A stretch of DNA of 11,077 nucleotides from Eubacterium sp. CAG:252 (lineage in GTDB: Bacteria > Bacillota > Clostridia > Lachnospirales > Lachnospiraceae): positions 13,988 to 25,064 of the forward strand of contig FR886277.1 in assembly GCA_000436535.1 (NCBI GenBank), given 5' to 3'. Positions 5,957-11,077 of the stretch are shown in pieces. The notes under the pieces were generated by a model. That model was not told where the DNA came from, ran no database searches, and was given only the letters and a program-made list of their open reading frames with translations. The first letter of the stretch is position 1; every line of letters begins with the position of its first letter. Made by a program: the position numbers and the translations under genes.

Positions 5957-6241
5957 ATGTATTATACAACAAGTGGTTCATACAAAAAGACAAAAATGAT
6001 TATAGATTATACCAACATTGTGCTTACAGTTGCGGCTACAGTAATATTTATTATTGTGCTGTTTTTAAGAAGCAAAAGCGGAATACTGTTTCCTATTGAG
6101 TTTCTTCTTGGAACAATCGTAAATGCACTTACATCGGTAAAGCATTTTATTAACGGCAATAAAGTGTCGGGTCTTATAGTTGCAGTTGTTGCGGTTTTAC
6201 TTGCGGTTATGACAGTGGTTACAGCTCTTATTGTTCTGTAG
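5957..6241 (+). CDS. Small three-helix membrane protein of unknown function
   Basis: 94 residues from ATG 5957, which follows AGAGAGGA (5943-5950) by 6 nt; an earlier in-frame ATG at 5903 has no ribosome site and would add 18 unlikely residues. The N-terminus is short, polar and partly basic (MYYTTSGSYKKTKM). Hydrophobic segments lie at about 21-37, 43-60 and 70-93. The loop RSKSG (38-42) is basic and the loop HFINGNK (63-69) weakly so; the protein ends inside or right after the last helix. No catalytic motif is visible. I recall similar proteins in Lachnospiraceae but assign no function. It lies between argF and birA without obvious operon coupling (154 bp and 103 bp gaps). That it is a real membrane protein is likely, given a good start and clean topology; its role is unknown. 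Confidence 0.75.
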   Translation: MYYTTSGSYKKTKMIIDYTNIVLTVAATVIFIIVLFLRSKSGILFPIEFLLGTIVNALTSVKHFINGNKVSGLIVAVVAVLLAVMTVVTALIVL

Positions 6242-6344
6242 GATATATTATAACTAAAATATAACTAAAAGACAGTGCAGTTCTTTTTAGATAAGGATTG
6301 CAGAATATAGGATATGGGAATTACTGCGAATTCAGGTGGTATAT

Positions 6345-7343
6345 ATGAAATCAGAAATATTACATTTGTTAAGATGTGCTGACGATTATGTGTCAGGCCA
6401 GCAGTTGTGTGAAACATTTGGTGTGTCAAGGACTGCTGTGTGGAAGGTTATTAACCAGCTAAAGGAAGAGGGATATGTTATAAATTCTGTCCAGAATAAA
6501 GGCTACAGAATTACAGAATATCCTGATATAATAACAGCTTCGGAGATAGAGAGCCTGCTGCTTGATGATGATGGCAATATGCAGGGAATATGCCAGCATA
6601 TTAAGTATTTTGACGAAACAGACTCAACTAATAATCAGGCAAAGCTTGCGGCTGAAAAGGATGCACAGGATGGTACACTTTTTGTGGCTGAGTGTCAGAC
6701 AGGCGGACGTGGAAGAAGAGGAAGAACATGGGTATCACCGGCAGGAAGCGGCATATGGATGAGCCTGCTTTTAAGACCACATATAAGTCCTGAAAGTGCA
6801 TCCATGCTTACTCTTGTGCTTGCTGTTGCGATGGTTGAGGCTATCAATGAAGAAGTAAAAGATGCAAAGTGCTATGTCAAGTGGCCAAACGATATAGTTC
6901 TTAACAGTAAGAAGATAAGCGGAACACTTACGGAGATGAGTGCTGAAATGGATGCCATACATTATGTTGTTATAGGTATCGGAATTAATGTCAACACAAC
7001 AGACTTTGATGAGTCGATAAAGGATATGGCAACATCTATATATCTTGAAACAGGTACGAAGGTCAAAAGAAGCAGCATTATAGCTGCATTTTCTAAGAGC
7101 TTTAAGAAGTATTATGAAGCATTTTTAGAAACTGAGGATTTAACACTTCTTATAGACAGATACAATGAGATTCTCATCAATAAGGGCAGAACGGTCAAAG
7201 CCATATATGCCAATAAAGAGCTTATAGGTGAGGCACTTGGAATTAATAAGGACGGCGAACTTATAATAAAAACAGAGGATGGAGCTTCAGTGGCTATAAG
7301 AGCTGGTGAGGTTTCAGTGAGAGGATTGTACGGATATGTATGA
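6345..7343 (+). CDS. birA: Bifunctional biotin-[acetyl-CoA-carboxylase] ligase / biotin repressor
   Basis: Activates biotin with ATP and attaches it to the carrier protein of acetyl-CoA carboxylase or other biotin enzymes. Length is 332 residues from ATG 6345, 5 nt after AGGTGG; GTG 6336 overlaps that site and is rejected. Residues 1-60 form a winged helix-turn-helix (recognition region about SRTAVWKVINQLKEEGY), so it should also be a DNA-binding repressor of biotin genes. The catalytic domain shows the biotinyl-AMP loop GRGRRGR (121-127), KWPND (179-183) and KKISGTLTE (189-197). The C-terminal small barrel ends with DGASVAIRAGEVSVRG. I see no classical biotin operator in the window, so its DNA targets lie elsewhere. 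It overlaps the next gene by 8 bp, implying joint transcription and coupled translation. Confidence 0.95.
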   Translation: MKSEILHLLRCADDYVSGQQLCETFGVSRTAVWKVINQLKEEGYVINSVQNKGYRITEYPDIITASEIESLLLDDDGNMQGICQHIKYFDETDSTNNQAKLAAEKDAQDGTLFVAECQTGGRGRRGRTWVSPAGSGIWMSLLLRPHISPESASMLTLVLAVAMVEAINEEVKDAKCYVKWPNDIVLNSKKISGTLTEMSAEMDAIHYVVIGIGINVNTTDFDESIKDMATSIYLETGTKVKRSSIIAAFSKSFKKYYEAFLETEDLTLLIDRYNEILINKGRTVKAIYANKELIGEALGINKDGELIIKTEDGASVAIRAGEVSVRGLYGYV

Positions 7344-7671
7344 TAATAATGAAAATGTAGTACTGTGTGCTTCTAATTCGTATGAGAAGAAGTATTACTT
7401 TAATCCGGACTTTGATAAGCTTCCGGAGGATATAAAAAATGAGTTAAAGATTATGTGTGTTTTATTCACAGAAGAGGTTGGTGGAATACTTGACCTTGAA
7501 TTCGATGAGGATGGCACACTGCTTTTTAAGTCAACAGCGGATGAAGGCGACCTTTTATATGATGAAATAGCCTGCGGTCTTCTTGTTAAGAAAAACCAGT
7601 ATGAAAAGAGAGAGTTATTAGAGTCTCTTGAAATGTTTTATAAGGTGTTTTTCTTAGGACTGGATGGATGA
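7336..7671 (+). CDS. Small conserved protein of unknown function (DUF6145-like)
   Basis: 111 residues, soluble and acidic, with no signal peptide or membrane segment. Notable stretches are YYFNPDFDKLPEDIKNELKIM, split here as YYFNPDFDKLP (20-30) and NELKIMCVLFTEEVGGIL (35-52), then LEFDEDGTLLF (54-64) and ELLESLEMFYKVFFLG (93-108). This looks like a small alpha/beta protein with a beta-rich centre and a final helix. From memory it matches the DUF6145 family found next to birA in Lachnospiraceae; the name is recalled, not searched. The start ATG 7336 lies inside the birA end (8-bp overlap) with GAGAGGA 10 nt upstream, so translation is probably coupled to birA. Function unknown; a link to biotin or to the downstream RNA genes is only positional. 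Confidence 0.7.
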   Translation: MYDNNENVVLCASNSYEKKYYFNPDFDKLPEDIKNELKIMCVLFTEEVGGILDLEFDEDGTLLFKSTADEGDLLYDEIACGLLVKKNQYEKRELLESLEMFYKVFFLGLDG

Positions 7672-7700
7672 TGTGCGAAGGTAATGAGCCGTATAATATT

Positions 7701-7730
7701 AAATCATAACAAAGTACTTTATTATGATTT
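7701..7730. repeat. Near-perfect 30-bp palindrome upstream of dusB
   Basis: AAATCATAA (7701-7709) pairs with TTATGATTT (7722-7730), and the centre AAAGTACTTT (7711-7720) is itself a perfect palindrome; only C7710/A7721 fails to pair, so 14 of 15 positions match. A perfect TATAAT lies just upstream (7692-7697) with no clear -35. The dyad could be an operator at a dusB promoter or a weak AT-rich transcript hairpin. The rest of the 166-bp gap holds nothing I recognise. Confidence 0.6.
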
Positions 7731-7837
7731 GGTCTGACAGGGCTGATACCAGATAGTCTAAGAAGGCAGAAAGTTCTTACATATGCGTAGCAGATGATTT
7801 ATTTGTAAATGTTTGGAAAAAGAAAGGCTATAAATAT

Positions 7838-8800
7838 ATGAAAATAGGTTCAGTTAATATAAAGACTCCCGTAGCCTTAGGACCGATGGCAGGTGTAACA
7901 GACCTGCCATTTCGTCTTTTATGCAAGGAGCAGGGCTGTGGGTTATTGTATACAGAGATGGTCAGTGCAAAGGCCATTCTTTATAATAATAAAAATACAG
8001 AGGAGCTGTTAAAAACAGACCCAAAGGAACATCCGGTTGCAGTCCAGCTTTTTGGTTCCGACCCGGATATTATGGCAGATATAGCCAAAAGACTCTGTGA
8101 AAGGGAATTTGACATAATTGATATCAATATGGGGTGTCCTGTTCCAAAGGTTGTCAATAATGGTGAAGGTTCAGCACTTCTTAAAAATCCGCTTCTTGTT
8201 GGAAAAATAGTTGAGAGTATGGCAAATGCGATAGATAAGCCGCTTACAGTTAAGATAAGGACTGGCTTTGATGAAAGTTGTATTAATGCAGAAGAAATAG
8301 CATATATTATACAGGAGTCAGGCGGGGCTGCAGTCGCAGTCCATGGAAGGACAAGAAGCCAGTATTATTCCGGTAAGGCTGACTGGGATGTTATAAGAAG
8401 AGTAAAGGAAAAAGTAAATATACCAGTTATAGGCAATGGTGATATAAAAAGCGGAGAAGATGCCGCACGTATGTTTAAGGAAACAGGCTGTGATGCAGTT
8501 ATGATAGGAAGGGCAGCACAGGGCAATCCATGGATATTCAGACAGGTTAAAGACTATCTTGAAACGGGTGTGATTACTTCGGGACCTTCTATAGATGAGG
8601 TTGCTGATATGCTTATAAGACACTGTCAGATGCTTGTTGAAACAAAGGGCGAATTTACAGCAGTGCGTGAGATGAGAAAGCATTTTGCGTGGTACACAAC
8701 CGGAATAAAGCATGCCGCAGCGTTAAGACACGAGGTTAATCAGGTGACTAAGCAGGAGCAGTTCAATGAGTTCGTGGAGAAGATACGGACGTTGACATAA
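7838..8800 (+). CDS. dusB: tRNA dihydrouridine synthase (DusB type)
   Basis: An FMN-dependent enzyme reducing specific uridines of tRNA D-loops to dihydrouridine. Length is 320 residues, normal. The TIM-barrel start shows ALGPMAGVTDLPFR (13-26) for FMN binding; NMGCPVPKV (97-105) carries the catalytic cysteine C100; K139 in VKIRTG and H169 in VHGRTR are the conserved FMN/substrate residues; GNGDI (199-203) and IGRAAQGNPWIF (223-234) complete the phosphate-binding end. The C-terminal helical tRNA-binding domain follows (about 250-320). ATG 7838 has only a modest ribosome site (AAAGG, 10 nt away). In many clostridia dusB lies beside greA and lysS, as here. The last two codons before its stop are part of a greA promoter. 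Enzyme class is certain; DusB rather than another Dus subgroup is likely. Confidence 0.95.
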   Translation: MKIGSVNIKTPVALGPMAGVTDLPFRLLCKEQGCGLLYTEMVSAKAILYNNKNTEELLKTDPKEHPVAVQLFGSDPDIMADIAKRLCEREFDIIDINMGCPVPKVVNNGEGSALLKNPLLVGKIVESMANAIDKPLTVKIRTGFDESCINAEEIAYIIQESGGAAVAVHGRTRSQYYSGKADWDVIRRVKEKVNIPVIGNGDIKSGEDAARMFKETGCDAVMIGRAAQGNPWIFRQVKDYLETGVITSGPSIDEVADMLIRHCQMLVETKGEFTAVREMRKHFAWYTTGIKHAAALRHEVNQVTKQEQFNEFVEKIRTLT

Positions 8801-8820
8801 AAGTTTAGGTGAGATATAAT
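8792..8820 (+). promoter_or_regulatory. Perfect consensus promoter of greA, overlapping the dusB end
   Basis: TTGACA (8792-8797) and TATAAT (8815-8820) are both perfect and separated by exactly 17 bp. The -35 hexamer lies over the last dusB codons and stop. Transcription should start near 8827, giving greA a leader of about 175 nt. The -10 sits inside a perfect palindrome, AGATAT-A-ATATCT (8812-8824), which may be an operator. Confidence 0.9.
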
Positions 8821-8826
8821 ATCTTG

Positions 8827-9001
8827 AGCATTTTATCAGATGATGGTAATAATGTGAGTGCCGGAATTGAAAGAATTTTACAAGTATATAATTTTGTAAT
8901 AAAAAGTTTTACGTATTCGCACAAATAACTTTTGGAATTTTGACCCTGGCATCATTATATGAATATTTTAATGAATTTATTTATGGGAAAGGTGACGAAC
9001 A
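8827..9001 (+). promoter_or_regulatory. greA 5' leader with a second candidate promoter
   Basis: No credible protein frame. AAAAGTT (8902-8908) and AACTTTT (8927-8933) form a perfect 7-bp inverted repeat with an 18-nt loop, but no T-run follows. TTGACC (8940-8945) and TATTTT (8964-8969), 18 bp apart, could be a second promoter close to the gene. The ribosome site AGGTGA (8990-8995) is 6 nt before the greA start. Confidence 0.5.
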
Positions 9002-9478
9002 ATGGCAGAGAAGCAGTTACTTACAAAAAAGGGATATGAAGAGAGAGTTGCTTTACTTGAGCACTTAAAAGTAGATAGAAGAAAGGAAGTCGCTGAAAAG
9101 TTAAAGGAAGCAAGAGAACAGGGCGACCTTTCAGAAAATGCAGAATACGATGCAGCTAAAGATGAGCAGAGAGATATTGAAACTCAGATTGCAGAACTTG
9201 AAGAAATTCTTAAAAATGCAGAAGTAATTCAGGATGACAACACAGATTCAGATGCTATTAAGATGGAAAGTACAGTAGTACTTCATGATATTGAATTCGA
9301 TGAAGATATTGAATATGTAATCGTTGGTTCTTCAGAGGCAGACAGCCTTAACAACAAGATATCTAACGAATCACCACTTGGAGCAGCTATGCTTGGCAAG
9401 AAGGTTGGAGATATCGTAAAGGTAGAAGCACCTATTGGTGTGGTTGAATATAAGATTGTTTCTGTTAAGAATGACTAG
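9002..9478 (+). CDS. greA: Transcription elongation factor GreA
   Basis: Binds the RNA polymerase secondary channel and stimulates cleavage of backtracked RNA, rescuing stalled complexes. Length is 158 residues, exactly typical. The N-terminal antiparallel coiled coil (about 1-78) carries the acidic tip in GDLSENAEYDAAKDEQ, with D42 and E45 equivalent to the E. coli D41/E44 pair that holds the catalytic magnesium. The C-terminal FKBP-like domain (about 85-158) shows the signature ISNESPLGAAMLGKKVGD, followed by the final EYKIVSVKN strand. ATG 9002 has AGGTGA 6 nt upstream. It is driven by a perfect consensus promoter and closed by a terminator, so it can be expressed separately from dusB and lysS. 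Highly confident. Confidence 0.97.
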   Translation: MAEKQLLTKKGYEERVALLEHLKVDRRKEVAEKLKEAREQGDLSENAEYDAAKDEQRDIETQIAELEEILKNAEVIQDDNTDSDAIKMESTVVLHDIEFDEDIEYVIVGSSEADSLNNKISNESPLGAAMLGKKVGDIVKVEAPIGVVEYKIVSVKND

Positions 9479-9490
9479 TAATAAGATTTT

Positions 9491-9537
9491 AGAGCATATG
9501 CTGTGAGCACAATACTCACAGGCAGGCTTGTTTTTAA
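9491..9537 (+). terminator. Rho-independent terminator of greA
   Basis: CTGTGAG (9501-9507) pairs perfectly with CTCACAG (9515-9521) around a 7-nt loop. A lower stem GAGC (9492-9495) with GCTT (9526-9529) extends it across an internal loop, and TTGTTTTT follows. It lies just after the greA stop and separates greA from lysS. Confidence 0.75.
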
Positions 9538-9553
9538 TTTAATAGTTTAGTAA

Positions 9554-9645
9554 TTAATCAGGTAACAGATTTAGGTAATTGCGAAATGTATTAATCAGAA
9601 TTTATGTGTTTTTGGGAGTTTTGCAAGTGCCTAAGGTAACAGATT
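9554..9645. repeat. Direct repeats in the lysS leader
   Basis: AGGTAACAGATT occurs at 9560-9571 and 9634-9645, a perfect 12-bp repeat 74 bp apart; the second copy ends 6 nt before the AAGGAG ribosome site. TTAATCAG occurs at 9554-9561 and 9591-9598. I see no convincing promoter pair and no T-box or lysine riboswitch in this 186-bp gap. The repeats could be regulator sites or leader RNA elements. Confidence 0.5.
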
Positions 9646-9664
9646 GTAAAGAAGGAGAAAAAAA

Positions 9665-11077
9665 GTGGCAGATAACAAGAACCAGGCACAGCCAGATGTT
9701 AATGAGCAGATTAAGGTAAGAATGGACAAGCTCGCTGCATTACAGGAAGCTGGCAAGGATCCATTTCAGATAACAAAGTATGATGTTACACACCATACAG
9801 ATGAAATCAGAGCTATCTATGAAGCACATGAGAAGGAGCTTCTTGGTGACAGACCAGAGGTTAATACTGATGGTATGGATGAGCAGCAGGCAAGAGAGGC
9901 AGTTAATGCTGATTACAATGAGAGAAGAGCTATCATGGATGCATCTCCTATTGAGGTAAGCTTTGCAGGAAGAATGATGTTCAAGAGAGTAATGGGAAAG
10001 GCATCTTTCTGTAACATAGCAGATCTTAAGGGCAGAATGCAGGCATATATATCGAGAGATGCTATCGGTGATGATGCTTATGCAGATTTTAAGAAGTCTG
10101 ATATAGGTGATATATTTGGTATCAAAGGCTTTATATTCAGAACTAAGACAGGTGAAATATCAGTTCACGCAGAAGAGATTACGCTTCTTTCTAAGAGCTT
10201 ACAGGTACTTCCAGAGAAGTTCCATGGAATTACTGATACTGATATGAGATACCGTCAGAGATATGTTGACTTGATAATGAATCCTGAGGTTAAGGATACA
10301 TTTGTAAAGAGATCACAGATTATAAAGGAAATCAGAAGATTCCTTGATGGCAGGGACTTTATGGAGGTTGAAACTCCAACACTTGTTTCTAATGCAGGTG
10401 GAGCTGCCGCAAGACCATTTGAAACTCACTACAATGCACTTGATGAGGATGTTAAGCTTCGTATTTCCTTAGAGCTTTACCTTAAGAGACTTATCGTTGG
10501 TGGTCTTGAGAGAGTATATGAAATCGGACGTGTATACCGTAACGAAGGTGTTGATACAAGACACAACCCAGAGTTCACACTTATGGAGCTGTATCAGGCA
10601 TACACAGACTATGAAGGTATGATGGAACTTACAGAGAGTATGTTCAGACACCTTGCAAAGACTGTATGTGGAACAACTGAAATTACTTACAACGGCACTA
10701 AGATAGACCTTGGAAAGCCATTCAGAAGACTTACTATGAATGATGCTATCAAGGAATATGCAGGTGTTGACTTTGATACAATTAAGACTGACGAAGAGGC
10801 TAAGGCCCTTGCTAAGGAGAGAGGAATTGAGTTTGAAGAACGTCACACAAAGGGCGATATCATCAATCTTTTCTTTGAAGAGTACTGCGAAGAGAAGTTA
10901 ATCCAGCCAACATTTATTATGGATCATCCTCTTGCAATCTCTCCACTTACTAAGAAGAAGCCATCTGACCCAGAGAAGGTTGAGCGTTTCGAGCTGTTCA
11001 TCAATACTTGGGAAATGTGTAACGCTTATTCAGAGCTTAACGACCCAATCGACCAGAGAGAGCGTTTTGCACAGCAG
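9665..11077 (+). CDS. lysS: Lysyl-tRNA synthetase, class II (3' end missing)
   Basis: Charges tRNA-Lys with lysine in the cytoplasm. The start is GTG 9665, 7 nt after AAGGAG (9652-9657). The frame stays open for 471 codons to the window edge, so the C-terminus, including class II motif 3, is not visible. The N-terminal anticodon-binding OB fold covers about residues 95-180 (FAGRMM, GKASFCNIADLKGRMQAYI, RTKTGEISVHAEEITLLSKS). The catalytic domain shows MRYRQRYVDLIMNPEV (from 194), EVETPTLV, AGGAAARPF, ELYLKRLIVGG and motif 2, VYEIGRVYRNEGVDTRHNPE (from 284). Later come FIMDHPLAISPLTKKK and ELFINTWEMCNAYSELNDP. The stretch between residues about 45 and 95, rich in charged residues, appears longer than in E. 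coli or Bacillus LysS. Neighbours greA and dusB are the usual companions. Identity is highly confident. Confidence 0.97.
   Translation, partial: MADNKNQAQPDVNEQIKVRMDKLAALQEAGKDPFQITKYDVTHHTDEIRAIYEAHEKELLGDRPEVNTDGMDEQQAREAVNADYNERRAIMDASPIEVSFAGRMMFKRVMGKASFCNIADLKGRMQAYISRDAIGDDAYADFKKSDIGDIFGIKGFIFRTKTGEISVHAEEITLLSKSLQVLPEKFHGITDTDMRYRQRYVDLIMNPEVKDTFVKRSQIIKEIRRFLDGRDFMEVETPTLVSNAGGAAARPFETHYNALDEDVKLRISLELYLKRLIVGGLERVYEIGRVYRNEGVDTRHNPEFTLMELYQAYTDYEGMMELTESMFRHLAKTVCGTTEITYNGTKIDLGKPFRRLTMNDAIKEYAGVDFDTIKTDEEAKALAKERGIEFEERHTKGDIINLFFEEYCEEKLIQPTFIMDHPLAISPLTKKKPSDPEKVERFELFINTWEMCNAYSELNDPIDQRERFAQQ

Noticed and set aside
6265..6290. Hairpin with T-run after the small membrane gene as a terminator
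   Set aside because: Stem is AT-rich with a bulge and the T-run is part of the right arm, with no T tract after it.
8318..8713. 131-residue minus-strand frame in dusB
   Set aside because: Antisense to conserved FMN-binding and tRNA-binding parts of dusB, with no ribosome site or recognisable domain.
10469..10846. 125-residue minus-strand frame in lysS
   Set aside because: Antisense to the LysRS catalytic core and without its own signals; a coding shadow.
1..11077. Mobile element, phage, defence system or CRISPR array
   Set aside because: No transposase, integrase, toxin-antitoxin pair, nuclease, regularly spaced repeats or terminal inverted repeats are visible; base and codon use look uniform across genes.

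Overview
The window reads as ordinary low-G+C Firmicutes chromosome, most likely a Lachnospiraceae-type Clostridium relative. The evidence is AT-rich spacers, heavy use of AGA and ATA codons, strong AGGAGG-like ribosome sites, close matches to sigma-A promoters, and a gene order (dnaE-pfkA; birA / small unknown / dusB / greA / lysS) typical of that family. The genus is inference; Lachnospira-like is my best guess. All eleven genes are on the + strand. I see no mobile element, phage, CRISPR array, tRNA or rRNA.

Layout. 1-552: 3' end of dnaE (DNA polymerase III alpha). 694-1668: pfkA (6-phosphofructokinase), preceded by a leader with competing small hairpins and followed by a strong terminator. 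2087-3040: a TrmH/SpoU-family RNA methyltransferase with an unusual Asn/Asp/Ser-rich insert and a TTG start; strong terminator after it. 3278-4285: a secreted SH3 plus SleB/CwlJ-type cell-wall hydrolase behind a near-consensus promoter packed with repeats. 4286-4809: a long non-coding stretch with a terminator, short repeats and the argF promoter region. 4810-5802: argF. 5957-6241: a small three-helix membrane protein of unknown function. 6345-7343 and 7336-7671: birA, overlapped by 8 bp by a small conserved protein of unknown function. 7838-8800: dusB. 9002-9478: greA, served by a perfect consensus promoter lying over the last codons of dusB. 9665-11077: lysS, cut by the window edge.

The genes are mostly independent housekeeping units: replication, glycolysis, RNA modification, wall remodelling, arginine synthesis, biotin attachment, transcript elongation and tRNA charging. 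The right-hand part (birA to lysS) is a loose information-processing cluster, but internal promoters and a terminator between greA and lysS argue that it is not one simple operon.

I do not see a clearly new biological system. The items most worth a second look are regulatory: the repeat-rich hydrolase promoter, the greA promoter with its roughly 175-nt leader, the pfkA leader hairpins, the near-perfect 30-bp palindrome before dusB and the repeated GTAACAGAT words. At protein level they are the low-complexity insert in the methyltransferase and the TIDLD variant in the PfkA active-site loop.
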